Shown: positions 1 to 8,503, numbered from the stretch's first letter. The stretch: 64,000 bases of DNA from Helicobacter sp. 16-1353 (GCF_003288815.1 NZ_NHYM01000004.1:62001-126000), one strand, 5' to 3'. The notes: a model not told the origin generated them from the letters alone. Translations and numbers: made by a program.

Positions 1-155
1 ATGCCACTTTTTTGTTATTTGGCTTTTTTGGTGGGAAACATTCACTTTGTTTTATAAAGCAATGGATTTTAAAAGTGCTATGGGGTGGTAAAATAAGGTT
101 TTCAAGGTGGAGTTACTAAGAAATGGTAAATTTCCTAAAAGGGCAATTATCGTAA

Positions 156-186
156 GGACGGACTTTTTAAGAAATTTTGTCCGTCC
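156..186 (-). terminator. Hairpin downstream of ackA
   Basis: An 8-bp perfect stem (GGACGGAC / GTCCGTCC) with a 15-nt AT-rich loop lies about 10 nt after the ackA stop codon. It is placed as a terminator for the pta-ackA transcript. No strong U tract follows on the minus strand, so factor-independent termination is uncertain. Confidence 0.45.
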
Positions 187-194
187 GCTAAAAA

Positions 195-1394
195 TCATAA
201 ACCTTTTACTATATCATAAGTATCTTGTGCGATTACTAGCTCTTCGTTCGTTGGGATTACGCAGACCTTGACATTAGAATCTGGCGTAGATATGATTGCC
301 TCCGTGCCAACGGTATTGACATTTACCTCTTTGTCTAGCTTTACACCCAAGAATCCCAAATGCTCGACTATCATTCCTCTTATATATACGGCATTTTCGC
401 CCACACCCGCACAGAATGCAACCGCATCGATGCCATTCATCGCAGCCATATATGAGCCGATGTATTTCGCCACACGATAAGCAAATACGCCCCTTGCGAG
501 TTTTGCAAGCTCATTGCCCTCCTCATCAGCTTTTAGCAAGTCTCTAAAATCACTTGATAGCTTGGAGATTCCAAGCACACCGGATTTTTTATTTAATATA
601 TTTAGAATCTCATCAATATTTAGATTTTCCTTTTTTGCGATATATTGAATAACCGCTGGGTCAATATCGCCACTTCTAGTTCCCATCGCAATACCCTCTA
701 GCGGGGTTAGTCCCATACTTGTATCAATGCTCTTGCCATCTTTTACCGCACAGATGGACGAGCCATTCCCAAGATGGCAAGTAATAATCTTAGAATTATT
801 TATATCAAGTCCCAAAAACTCCGCAGTTCGCTTACTTACAAAGCTATGACTTGTCCCGTGGAATCCATATTTTCGCACTTTATATTTTTCATACCACTCA
901 TATGGAAGTGCGTATAAATAGGCTTTTTTAGGAATGCTTGAGTGAAATGCCGTGTCAAAAACCGCCACTTGTGGAATCTTTGGTAGTAAATCTCTACAAG
1001 CCTCAATTCCCATAATATGTGCTGGATTATGAAGTGGGGCTAAATCGCTACAATCCCTGATTTTCCCTAACACATCATCATTTATCAACACAGATTTAAA
1101 GAAGTGCTCACCGCCGTGAACTACCCTATGCCCGATTGCCTTTATCTCATCAAGCGATTTTATCACACCATATTCACTATCCAAAAGCGCATCAAATACA
1201 AGCTTGATGGCACTTTTATGGTCTGGCATTGGGGTTTCTTTTTGCATTTTTTTACTACCGGCTTTGTGTTTTATCACGCTACCATCTATATAAATCCTAT
1301 CACATATCCCAGATGATAAAACATTTTTTGTATTAATATCAATTAATTGATATTTTAGCGACGAGCTACCACAATTTATTACTAATATATTCAT
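195..1394 (-). CDS. ackA: Acetate kinase
   Basis: This 399-residue protein is a full-length acetate kinase, which interconverts acetyl phosphate plus ADP and acetate plus ATP in the cytoplasm. It starts with the acetokinase signature NCGSSSLKY. It carries the HRVVHGGEHF segment near residue 90, the FDTAFH segment near 148, and the phosphate-binding stretch HLGNGSSICAV near 208. The C-terminal half (GVGENA, TNEELVIA) is complete. It lies 18 nt downstream of pta on the same strand, so the two genes form the classical acetate-node operon used for substrate-level ATP formation or acetate assimilation. Nothing in the sequence suggests damage. Confidence 0.97.
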   Translation of the reverse strand: MNILVINCGSSSLKYQLIDINTKNVLSSGICDRIYIDGSVIKHKAGSKKMQKETPMPDHKSAIKLVFDALLDSEYGVIKSLDEIKAIGHRVVHGGEHFFKSVLINDDVLGKIRDCSDLAPLHNPAHIMGIEACRDLLPKIPQVAVFDTAFHSSIPKKAYLYALPYEWYEKYKVRKYGFHGTSHSFVSKRTAEFLGLDINNSKIITCHLGNGSSICAVKDGKSIDTSMGLTPLEGIAMGTRSGDIDPAVIQYIAKKENLNIDEILNILNKKSGVLGISKLSSDFRDLLKADEEGNELAKLARGVFAYRVAKYIGSYMAAMNGIDAVAFCAGVGENAVYIRGMIVEHLGFLGVKLDKEVNVNTVGTEAIISTPDSNVKVCVIPTNEELVIAQDTYDIVKGL

Positions 1395-1412
1395 TTTAAT
1401 CCTTTATTTATT

Positions 1413-2411
1413 TTACTTTGTTGCTTGAATGGCAGTTATTGCGACTGCTCCAACTATATCCTTGCTATTGCAACCGCGGCTTAGGTCGTTTATCGGCTTT
1501 GTCATTCCCTGTGTGATTGGTCCATAGGCTTCAGCTTTTGCTAGTCTTTGAACCAACTTGTAGCCGATATTTCCAGCATCAATATCTGGGAAGATTAGCA
1601 CATTGGCATTTCCTGCTATTTTAGAATCTGGAGCTTTTGATTTTCCTATCTCAGGGACAATTGCTGCATCAAGCTGTAATTCGCCATCGATTTGTAAATC
1701 TGGGTCTTGATTTTTTGCGATAGCTAATGCCCTTAATACTTTTTCTATTTTTGGGTGCTCTGCACTGCCATAAGTCGAGTGGCTAAGAAGTGCTACTTTA
1801 GGCTCTTCTCGCATTAATTGCCTAAAACTTTTCGCCGAGGAAATTGCAATTTGTGCGAGTTCTTCATCGCTTGGGTCTTGGATAAGCCCACAATCGGAGA
1901 ATAAAAATATCCCACTACTACCATATCCTAACCCAAAGTTGCAATTAGGCACAATTATCACAAAAAAGCTAGAAACAATCTTTGTATTTTCCGCTGTGCC
2001 TATGATTTGCAATCCAGCTCGAATAACATCAGCAGTCGCATTAATCGCACCTGCGACCATTCCATCGGCTTTATCATCACGCACCAATGCTGCACCAAAA
2101 TAAAGCGGGTCGTTTAGCAAGAGATTTCTAGCCTTATGCTCGTTCATTCCCTTATGTTTACGCAATTTTATAAACATTTCTACATATTTATTTGTTAAAT
2201 CGCTATTTTTTGGGTCAATTATTTGAACCTTATCTGGATTATCAATTTTTTTTGCAATCTCATTTTCATCACCGATTAGAATAATATCCGCAAAATCATC
2301 TTTCACAATGATATTTGCAGCTTCTATCGTCCGCTTATCAACACTCTCAGGTAAAACTATCGTTTTTCGAAACTCTTTCGCTTTTCGCTTTAGATTATTT
2401 ACAAAATCCAT
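1413..2411 (-). CDS. pta: Phosphate acetyltransferase (short form)
   Basis: The product, 332 residues, is a phosphotransacetylase that converts acetyl-CoA and phosphate to acetyl phosphate. It is the short form, consisting of the catalytic PTA_PTB domain only, without the N-terminal regulatory domains of the long E. coli type. Visible family segments are PESVDKRTIEAA at the N-terminus, MVAGAINATADVIRAGL near residue 118, and NVLIFPDIDAGNIGYKL near 275. It precedes ackA and is followed upstream by a gene-poor, repeat-containing spacer. The ATG is preceded by AAGGGGGAAAA on the minus strand, a good ribosome-binding site. Confidence 0.96.
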   Translation of the reverse strand: MDFVNNLKRKAKEFRKTIVLPESVDKRTIEAANIIVKDDFADIILIGDENEIAKKIDNPDKVQIIDPKNSDLTNKYVEMFIKLRKHKGMNEHKARNLLLNDPLYFGAALVRDDKADGMVAGAINATADVIRAGLQIIGTAENTKIVSSFFVIIVPNCNFGLGYGSSGIFLFSDCGLIQDPSDEELAQIAISSAKSFRQLMREEPKVALLSHSTYGSAEHPKIEKVLRALAIAKNQDPDLQIDGELQLDAAIVPEIGKSKAPDSKIAGNANVLIFPDIDAGNIGYKLVQRLAKAEAYGPITQGMTKPINDLSRGCNSKDIVGAVAITAIQATK

Positions 2412-2962
2412 TTTTCCCCCTTATAATTTTATAGTTTGTAATGAATGATAAAATAAAAATAGCAAATAATGCAAATAAAAATTATTAATAATGGATTCTT
2501 GTTTGTATTAAAGTGTATAAATTTCGCGTAAAAATCTAATATTTAGATTTTTTTTGCTAGAATTAGCGACTTGAAATTTAAAATTTTCAAGTTTAGTAAG
2601 ATTTTGGCAGAGATTTAGCGAAATTTCAACAAAAACTTTGCCTATTGCAAAGATGAGTTTTACTAGTTTCGCGAAGTAAACACCTTAGATTCTCGAATTT
2701 TGCTTTAGCAAAAGTATTTGTAGCTTTAAGGATTTGACAAGAAAGCTTCGCTTTGAAAGGGCAAAATCCTTTGTCCCAAAGACTAGCGTGGCAAGGAAAC
2801 TTCGCTTCGCTTATTTTGGAGTTTTAAAACAAACGAGATTCTACTTCCCTTCTCGATTTTTAGACGAGGTCTAAATAATCGTAGCTTTAGGGTGTTTAAG
2901 AGGGCAACGCCCTCCATCGCAAGGACGAATTTTACTAGTTTCGTGAAGTAAGAAATCTTAGT
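2412..2962. repeat. Gene-free spacer with dispersed intergenic repeat modules
   Basis: I see no convincing gene between pta and the tRNA. The stretch is built from short modules that recur elsewhere in the window. One is CAAGGAAACTTCGCTTCGCT near 2792. Another, ACTAGTTTCG[C/T]GAAGTAA, occurs twice here (near 2663 and 2934). A third is ACACCTTAGNTTCTCGAATTT near 2679, which recurs near 29358. CGTAGCTTTAG near 2880 recurs near 29389. A small palindrome GGGCAACGCCC lies near 2904. This looks like a family of noncoding repeats, not decayed coding sequence. Confidence 0.5.
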
Positions 2963-3053
2963 GGACCGGTGGGTGAGTTGGCTTAAACCACATCCCTGCT
3001 AAGGATGCGTAGTCGCAAGATTACCGAGGGTTCGAATCCCTCCCTGTCCGCCA
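2963..3053 (+). tRNA. tRNA-Ser (anticodon GCU)
   Basis: A 91-nt class II tRNA with an encoded CCA end. The anticodon stem-loop reads CATCC-CTGCTAA-GGATG, giving anticodon GCT. A long variable arm follows, and the T arm is GAGGG-TTCGAAT-CCCTC. The acceptor stem GGACCGG / CCTGTCC has one C-T mismatch at the fifth pair, a possible sign of relaxed selection. A second tRNA-Ser with the same anticodon lies on the other strand about 6 kb away. Confidence 0.93.
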
Positions 3054-3251
3054 TACTTTTTAATACTTATATCAATCAATTTAAAGCTTTTACATAAGAT
3101 TAATTATTAGAAAACTAAGGGTAATTTAGCCTAGTTTTTTGGAATTACAATTTTCTTACAAAACTACATTAAAAAATATTTATTTTCTACTTTTTTCTAT
3201 GCCATTCCCTGTATATTGGGTGAGTTGAGTAGCCAAATATAGAATTTAGGA

Positions 3252-3257
3252 TATAAT
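3252..3257 (+). promoter_or_regulatory. Possible sigma70 -10 box
   Basis: A perfect TATAAT lies 58 nt before the start codon of the secreted-protein gene at 3315. The surrounding spacer is AT-rich, as is usual for Campylobacterota promoters, which lack a conserved -35 box. The assignment is by motif and position only. Confidence 0.4.
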
Positions 3258-3314
3258 TAATTTAAAGAATTTATTTTATATTAATTTAATTTATTAAAGA
3301 AAGGGGAAAGAAAT

Positions 3315-3782
3315 ATGTTAAAAAGAGTATTAGTATTATTGGGCGTTTGTGGATTGTTGGTTACTTTAAGTGCAGATATGGATAGTTATTATAAAACACA
3401 AGAAGAGGCAGCAAAAAGACTTCAAAAAGAACTTGATGAGTTGGAAGCAAGAAATAAAGCTAAAGGTAAAATGCTTGATGAAATGACATTAGATGAGGGT
3501 AGACCACCATTTAGTGTTAAATATCTTTATAATAACAAACTTTTAACTGGTTGTATGTTGGTTGAAGGGGAAAAAGAATATAAGAAGTGTTTAAAAGGTG
3601 AAGTTAAAGCATATAAGGATAGAACCACTAATTCAGAAACATATCTAACTAGAGAACAATGGAAAGCAAAATATAATTTAGAGCCTGAAGATACTTATTT
3701 TTGTCGCTCAATCAATAAACAACTAAATAAAGAAGACTATTTAAAGCAATATAAAAAGGATAGATGTAGTTTGTTTTATTAA
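3315..3782 (+). CDS. Small exported protein of unknown function
   Basis: I do not recognise this 155-residue protein. It begins with a signal-peptide-like segment (Lys-Arg, then a hydrophobic run to about residue 19, ending LSADMD). A charged, probably helical stretch rich in Lys and Glu follows (about 25-55). The rest is a domain with four cysteines (near residues 81, 94, 138 and 151) that could form disulphides in the periplasm. The start codon is preceded by AAAGGGGAAAG, a strong ribosome-binding site, and a TATAAT lies upstream. It is the first gene after tRNA-Ser and reads toward the small genes ahead of the relaxase, so it may belong to the mobile segment. Confidence 0.6.
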   Translation: MLKRVLVLLGVCGLLVTLSADMDSYYKTQEEAAKRLQKELDELEARNKAKGKMLDEMTLDEGRPPFSVKYLYNNKLLTGCMLVEGEKEYKKCLKGEVKAYKDRTTNSETYLTREQWKAKYNLEPEDTYFCRSINKQLNKEDYLKQYKKDRCSLFY

Positions 3783-3794
3783 GAGATTAGCATT

Positions 3795-4058
3795 ATGAGT
3801 GATAGGGAACTTAAAGTATTTATATTAGGCAAAATCCTTGTAGATTTATTAGGTGAAAAAGAGGCTATAGCTGATTTGGAATTGTTATATGAACGACACC
3901 CTGAAATGTTTAGAGATAGGGAAGAAGTCGCAGAAGTCATTGAGCGAGTTATTAATGAGCCTGAAATTGTTATGAAAAATCCACAGAACAAAAGAGATGA
4001 TGAGATTTTAGTAGCAAAAATGTTAGATGAGCGTAAAATGGGAGATGTAATAATATAA
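3795..4058 (+). CDS. Hypothetical protein, likely N-terminal half of a frameshifted gene
   Basis: An 87-codon frame begins 12 nt after the previous gene. The product is acidic and helical (LLGEKEAIADLELLYERHP, then EEVAEVIERVINEPEIV). In style this resembles the helical part of phage-type PBECR nuclease-like domains, which is inference only. Immediately after the stop, the next frame stays open and reads protein-like sequence (YKNYNEKTTIFHVNKKGL) into the following ORF. The two pieces therefore look like one gene interrupted by a single-base frameshift near 4050. Confidence 0.5.
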   Translation: MSDRELKVFILGKILVDLLGEKEAIADLELLYERHPEMFRDREEVAEVIERVINEPEIVMKNPQNKRDDEILVAKMLDERKMGDVII

Positions 4059-4089
4059 GAATTACAACGAAAAAACTACTATTTTCCAT

Positions 4090-4344
4090 GTGAATAAAAA
4101 AGGATTAAGAGATTTTAGGAGATTGCAGAGAAAAGCAATCGATGGTGGAGACGCCCTCTCTCTCCACACAGCAGGACAAGCCTACACGGGCGCGAATGTT
4201 GCATCTAGTGCACTTTCATCGACTGCTAATATATCTGATAAATCAGACAATAATATTATATCACAGGATAATCAAAAAGAATCTATTAAGCCTAAAAATT
4301 CCAAGAAAGTTGGCTTTAACCTAGCAAATAATAAACCTAAATGA
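4090..4344 (+). CDS. Hypothetical protein, likely C-terminal half of the preceding gene
   Basis: An 84-codon frame opens with GTG at 4090. It has no good ribosome-binding site, and the coding-like reading extends upstream to the stop of the previous ORF in another frame. The N-terminal part is basic (KKGLRDFRRLQRKAIDG). The rest is Ser/Asn/Lys-rich and looks unstructured, ending KKVGFNLANNKPK. I do not recognise a family. The best reading is a distal fragment of the gene that begins at 3795. Confidence 0.35.
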   Translation: MNKKGLRDFRRLQRKAIDGGDALSLHTAGQAYTGANVASSALSSTANISDKSDNNIISQDNQKESIKPKNSKKVGFNLANNKPK

Positions 4345-4402
4345 TTAAAGCGATAAGCTTAGTATTAAAGAAAGGGAAAGAATTAATATTTTAATAGAGT
4401 TT

Positions 4403-4572
4403 CCAAGCTCTGTAATATAGCATTATTACAAACCTATAAAATCCTATAAATAGATATAAAAACCTATAAGTTTCAGCTTTAAAACCATACATTGTAGGCT
4501 AACTTATAAACTAACTATTCCCAAGCTCTGTAACACATCTTTAAAACCACGCAATATAGGCTAATCCATAAA
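4403..4572. repeat. Iteron-like direct repeats beside the mobilisation genes
   Basis: CCAAGCTCTGTAA occurs at 4403-4415 and again at 4521-4533. A second, longer unit occurs at 4478-4510 and 4540-4572 with the form TTTAAAACCA...TAGGCTAA...ATAAA. Several AACCTATAA/TCCTATAA words lie between them. The block sits just downstream of the relaxase operon. It could be a vestigial replication origin with iterons or a regulatory repeat, and no replication gene remains nearby. Confidence 0.45.
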
Positions 4573-4626
4573 AGCAAATTTAAACTTTTTTACATTTTAT
4601 GTGAATCTTTACTTTAGATTCTACTT

Positions 4627-4923
4627 TTACACTTTTGCTAAACTATCTTCTATTAAACCTTTTATGGATTGTTCTAGGTTCAACATTTCTTCTATTGCTT
4701 TTATCTGTCCATCGCATTCTATAATCGGCGATTCTTTTAATTCCCAGCTTATGGAGTGCGTTAGAGTGCAGAAGCACCTTATCCCCGATTTTACTTGTTG
4801 CCATATGCCATAAGGGCAATACTCGCAAATGGTTTCTATTGGTGGTAGATTGTTTTGATGTAATTGCTTTATTAGATTTGATTGGTATATTTTGTTTGTG
4901 TTGTGTTGTGTTAGCTCTCTCAT
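4627..4923 (-). CDS. Small cysteine-containing protein overlapping the relaxase gene
   Basis: This 98-residue frame has its own Shine-Dalgarno (AAAGGAT, 4 nt before the ATG) inside the 3' end of the relaxase gene, in a different frame. Its central part has a CEYCPYGIW motif (C33, C36) followed by RCFCTLTHSISW (C50, C52) and IIECDGQI, then a helical tail. The four closely spaced cysteines suggest a small metal-binding domain. I think this frame, not the relaxase frame, is the conserved one over the shared 280 nt. A role in mobilisation is suggested only by position. Confidence 0.6.
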   Translation of the reverse strand: MRELTQHNTNKIYQSNLIKQLHQNNLPPIETICEYCPYGIWQQVKSGIRCFCTLTHSISWELKESPIIECDGQIKAIEEMLNLEQSIKGLIEDSLAKV

Positions 4924-6427
4924 TTCTATCCTTTGTTTTGAGTTTGATTTTATCTACATTTGCAATAAGCTCACTAGAATCTATTAAGCCATATTTATAT
5001 AATAATCTTAAATCCTTTGTTAGATAATGTAATTTCTTAATTGTTTCTTTTGAATAATTAGATTCTTTAGTATGTGTATCGATACTATTAAAAATAAATT
5101 GCTTTTTAGATTCTAGATTTGCTTTTAGCTTATCTCTAGCTTGAGATAGAGAATCTAATATAAATGATTGTTTTTTAGCATCAAATATCTCATTTTCATT
5201 TAAAAAATTCAATGTTTTAGTTATTTGTGTAATGGAATTAATATAATGATATAGATTGCGTTTTGTGGATTTAGAAAGTATTAGAGTATGTTTTATAGAA
5301 TCTTCGCTTAGATTCTCTATTTTTTGCTTATTTGCCATAATGAATCTAAGATTCTCAATATCATTTTTATTTAAAGTGCTATTGTTTTTTTTAAACTCCA
5401 AATAATCCTTATAATATTTAATTTGATTTAGCAAACTAAGAGAGCTAGTGTTTTTAATACTATAGTTAAGTTTATCAATGGATTTTAATAATTTCTTTTT
5501 AGTTGTGTGGAGTTCTTTTATACGCTCTAAATATGTTCTATACTCAATATTTACTTGCTTAATCTCATTTATTTTTGCAAAAAATGCACTATTTATATTA
5601 TCTTCTTCTTTGAATATATCTAAAGACTTTTGAATCTCTTTTCTTTTAGTTTCTAAACTATCAATCTTTGCTTGTATTTTTGGAATCTTATCTTGTATAT
5701 TATTTAATTTTTTAGTGCTTGAACTTAGATTCTTATAAAAAGAATCTTGCACATAAGATAGCTCTATTTCTTTAGTTAATTTCTCTTGTAAATCTATACA
5801 ATCAATCTTATTATGATTTGTAAATTTTTTAGTAGTATGGTAGCAATTAAGATTATCTTTAAAATCTTCTCGTAATTGAAAGAAAAAGTCTTTAATATGA
5901 GTTTTAGATTTAAAATGTAGTTTTTTATTATTGAATTTATTATTTTTATTTAATAATACATGAATGTGTGGTTTGTTTTGATGGATATGTGGAACTAAAA
6001 TATATTTATATTCTATAAAATTTTGTTGCATAGTATCGCTTACTGATTTTAAAATATCATCAATACTATTTTTATTATCATTCACACTAAATACTAAATG
6101 CCAAGCTTCTTTTGCATTCTTTTTAAAACTATAATCATATTGCCAATTATTAAGAATCTCATCAATACTTTTTTGTTGATTAAACTCATCTATACAATAA
6201 TCATTATTTGAATTATTTACAATGTAATTTATGCAATTTTTAATACCACTTGAACCAAGATTTGATATTAACTTTACTAATACTTGAGATGATGGATTTT
6301 TATTATTGTTTTGTGAATAATTATAGCTTAGTGATTTTAATATATTTGGAAAGTTTGGAGCATTTTTTGTGAATCTATTTTTATGAAATTCTTCAATAAA
6401 ATAATCAAGTTTAGCAATATCACTCAA
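4643..6427 (-). CDS. Relaxase / mobilisation protein
   Basis: A 594-codon gene opens with TTG preceded by AAGGGAAAAAAAA. The N-terminal half carries a histidine cluster, PHIHQNKPHIHVLLN, near residues 146-160. This is the HxH metal-binding motif of HUH relaxases that nick plasmid DNA at oriT. A weak upstream segment (KEAWHLVFSVN) fits the preceding strand of the fold. Residues 215-470 are long Lys/Glu-rich helices, probably coiled coil. The last ~94 codons overlap another gene in a different frame and read as low-quality protein, so the functional C-terminus is uncertain. A candidate oriT lies 130 nt upstream on the same strand. The gene implies a plasmid-like or mobilisable origin for this segment. 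Confidence 0.75.
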   Translation of the reverse strand: MSDIAKLDYFIEEFHKNRFTKNAPNFPNILKSLSYNYSQNNNKNPSSQVLVKLISNLGSSGIKNCINYIVNNSNNDYCIDEFNQQKSIDEILNNWQYDYSFKKNAKEAWHLVFSVNDNKNSIDDILKSVSDTMQQNFIEYKYILVPHIHQNKPHIHVLLNKNNKFNNKKLHFKSKTHIKDFFFQLREDFKDNLNCYHTTKKFTNHNKIDCIDLQEKLTKEIELSYVQDSFYKNLSSSTKKLNNIQDKIPKIQAKIDSLETKRKEIQKSLDIFKEEDNINSAFFAKINEIKQVNIEYRTYLERIKELHTTKKKLLKSIDKLNYSIKNTSSLSLLNQIKYYKDYLEFKKNNSTLNKNDIENLRFIMANKQKIENLSEDSIKHTLILSKSTKRNLYHYINSITQITKTLNFLNENEIFDAKKQSFILDSLSQARDKLKANLESKKQFIFNSIDTHTKESNYSKETIKKLHYLTKDLRLLYKYGLIDSSELIANVDKIKLKTKDRNERANTTQHKQNIPIKSNKAITSKQSTTNRNHLRVLPLWHMATSKIGDKVLLHSNALHKLGIKRIADYRMRWTDKSNRRNVEPRTIHKRFNRR

Positions 6428-6554
6428 TTTTTTTTCCCTTTCTTCAACTTAAGTTTATTAACCAGACAAACTACATAGAAGAAAGGAAAGAAATTATATA
6501 AAAAAATATGCTAAAAATCTATAAAAAAGCATAAAAATAAAAAATTAGTAGAAA

Positions 6555-6590
6555 TTAGCAGGATAACCCTTTTGTCTGACAAAAGTTAGC
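6555..6590 (-). other. Candidate origin of transfer (oriT) with IncP-like nic motif
   Basis: On the minus strand a perfect inverted repeat CTTTTGT-CAG-ACAAAAG (6569-6585) is followed within a few bases by TATCCTGC (6558-6565). The latter matches the IncP-family nic consensus YATCCTG/Y. An inverted repeat just 5' of nic is the classical oriT layout, and the relaxase gene starts about 130 nt downstream on the same strand. Function is inferred from motif and position. Confidence 0.6.
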
Positions 6591-6826
6591 ATTTTATGGC
6601 TTGAAAAGCCCTATATTACGAAGTAAAATGCTATTAAGGGGATAAAATAGATAAAAAAGAAAATTATTATAGATTTTATGATTAATAAATATCGTAAAAA
6701 ATATTAATATTTATTTTAAAAGAATGTCAAATGAAAATCGAAAAATACTTATTAGGCATATTTGATAACTTAGATGAAATGGCATTGTTTGTTAAAATTA
6801 AAAAAGTAATTGGCTAAAGAGATTTT

Positions 6827-7347
6827 ATGGCAATTTATAATATCGAATATTTTTTCTCAAATTCAGGCTCTAGAAATGAAGTTAGAACAAGGGTGATAAA
6901 TATTTTTCTAAAAGAATTGGCAGGAAAGGGAAAAGGTAGTTTGCAAACAAAATATTTTTATTTTATTGAAAAATTAACATCGGGTAATAGAATTTATTTA
7001 GAAAGACCTGCTAATTTGCATAATGGTTTTGATTTTTTAATAAATGTTGAAAATGTAAATTTCTCTAAAACAGCTAAAGTAAAAATAATCCTGCACATAA
7101 TAATATTTTTGATGATTTAAAAATGAAAAAACAAGAATCTCTAGAAAAATATGAAAAATTATATTCATTAATCTATGAAGTTTACGAATGTAAAGAAATA
7201 AAAGACAATATCGATTTAAACTTTAAAAATGGTTATCCTGTAGATTTAATTTTAAAAGTTTTAAAATGGTTTTTCATAGAACAAGATATTCGTTATTGGA
7301 ACTATTCGGGGAGAGAAATGTTTATGGCAGGTGTTCCAAAGCCTTAA
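6827..7347 (+). pseudogene. Frameshifted gene of unknown function (two frames)
   Basis: The first frame runs 6827-7120 (97 codons) and the second 7123-7347 (74 codons from its ATG). Reading the second frame upstream gives protein-like sequence (SKNNPAHNNIFDDLK) that joins smoothly to the first frame near NFSKTAK. A one-base change in the A-rich stretch near 7078-7090 therefore seems to have split a single gene of about 170 residues. The N-terminal part has GKGKGSLQTKYFYFIEKL and RPANLHNGFDF. The C-terminal part has FFIEQDIRYWNYSGREMF. The motifs look conserved but I cannot name the family. It sits in the mobilisable segment. Confidence 0.6.
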
Positions 7348-7475
7348 TAATTCCTAATTAAATATTCAATAATTTTACCTATGCTATTGTCTTTTATTAA
7401 TTGCACTAAGTCCAAATTTTTAAATTTATATTTGCATTGTGAGTTAGGGTGAGGAGGGGGGAGATTGGGGAATGA

Positions 7476-7484
7476 CCCCCCCCC
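7476..7484. repeat. C9 homopolymer tract
   Basis: Nine consecutive C residues are followed by ATAGCC. G/C tracts of 8-12 nt are typical slipped-strand contingency sites in Campylobacterota. Here no credible gene or promoter is attached. Two further tracts (27981, 39918) share the context ATA(T)GGGGGGGGG on the opposite strand. Confidence 0.7.
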
Positions 7485-7879
7485 ATAGCCTAAAATCAAA
7501 TTCAAAACCCCCGCTTTCTTTTTAAGCCTCTTTCGTTTTAAATTTATTTTTTGCAAACGCCTTAGATTCTAGCCCCTTAAATTTTGAAGTGGGCTTTTTC
7601 GTTTTGGGATTTTGTTTTTTTGGGCTTGGAGATTTTTGGGATTTCTTAAAGTTTTACTGCCACACTTTTTTAAGGTTACTGCCCCAAAATGCAAATTTAC
7701 CTTAAGCTTAATTTCCCACTCTCACACTATAGGCACTTTCAAGCCAAAAAAGTAAGTTTAATAGTTACTCCGACCCTTTAAACCTTAAGCCAACTCCCAC
7801 TAAAAGACCCATAATCCAAAGTCATTTATGAGATAGAGCCACGCCTATTTTGATAGGAAAGCCCTGCTTCACTCGTTGG

Positions 7880-7918
7880 CAAGGAAACTTCACTTCGTTT
7901 GTTTTCAAGGAAACTTCG
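7880..7918 (+). repeat. Two copies of the dispersed CAAGGAAACTTCG repeat
   Basis: CAAGGAAACTTCACTTCGTTTG (7880-7901) and CAAGGAAACTTCG (7906-7918) stand in tandem. The same word recurs at 2792, 9106 (one base shorter) and 29245, and in reverse orientation at 8812-8824, always outside genes. Confidence 0.6.
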
Positions 7919-8478
7919 TTTTACACGAAGCTAACGCTTTGCACTTTTGCACTCACAATTTTTCCCATGTCCCCATTGCAACCACAAGGTAAAATCCACC
8001 CCAAAACCCAGCAAAAAACAATTGCTTTTAGTAGATTTTCCAAAAAATCACAGCAAAAACTCCAAAGTCAATACTCCAAAAATAGCGATTTTTCATAATG
8101 TGGGGTGGTGAGGCACAAAAAGGGGAGGCTAAAGGGTATGAGAGGCTAGAATGTGGTGAAGTAGAAACGCCAAAAGGCGGACAAAGTCGTATAGAGGGGT
8201 GTGTGGCTAGAAATGTGCGTGGTGATGGTAGTGAAAAATGTCGAGTGTGTGGCGGTGGAAAGGCAGACAAAGGGAATAAAAGCGAGTCGGTGAGGCGTGT
8301 GGCAAAAAAGATGTGGCACGGAGGACAAGGAGACAAAGCGAGGCGGCGTGGAAAAGGAAAAAGGGGCGTAAAGGTAGAAATGTAGCGAGATAATGGCAAA
8401 ACGGCGAGGTGCGAAATATGGGCGGTGTGCGGGAAATAAAAAGGTATGTGGCGTAAAGGGTGAAGTCAAAGAAGTGGC

Positions 8479-8503
8479 AACTAACGAGGAATTCTCGTTA
8501 GTT
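8479..8503. other. Perfect 10-bp palindrome with GAATT loop
   Basis: AACTAACGAG-GAATT-CTCGTTAGTT forms a perfect 10-bp stem, extendable to 11 bp with the flanking C and G. It lies at the end of the G-skewed block. No T tract follows, so it need not be a terminator. It could be a recombination or protein-binding site. Confidence 0.5.

Noticed and set aside
6731-6817. 28-codon ORF (MKIEKYLLGIFDNLDEMALF...) before the frameshifted gene at 6827
   Set aside because: Too short and with a poor ribosome-binding site; plausible as a leader peptide but nothing supports it beyond an open frame.
7344-7556. 70-codon minus-strand ORF containing the G9 tract
   Set aside because: Its frame depends on the homopolymer and on low-complexity sequence; no ribosome-binding site is seen.
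8028-8469. Open frames on both strands (95, 107 and 123 codons)
   Set aside because: They overlap each other on opposite strands and their products are compositionally extreme; the skewed base composition removes stop codons by itself.
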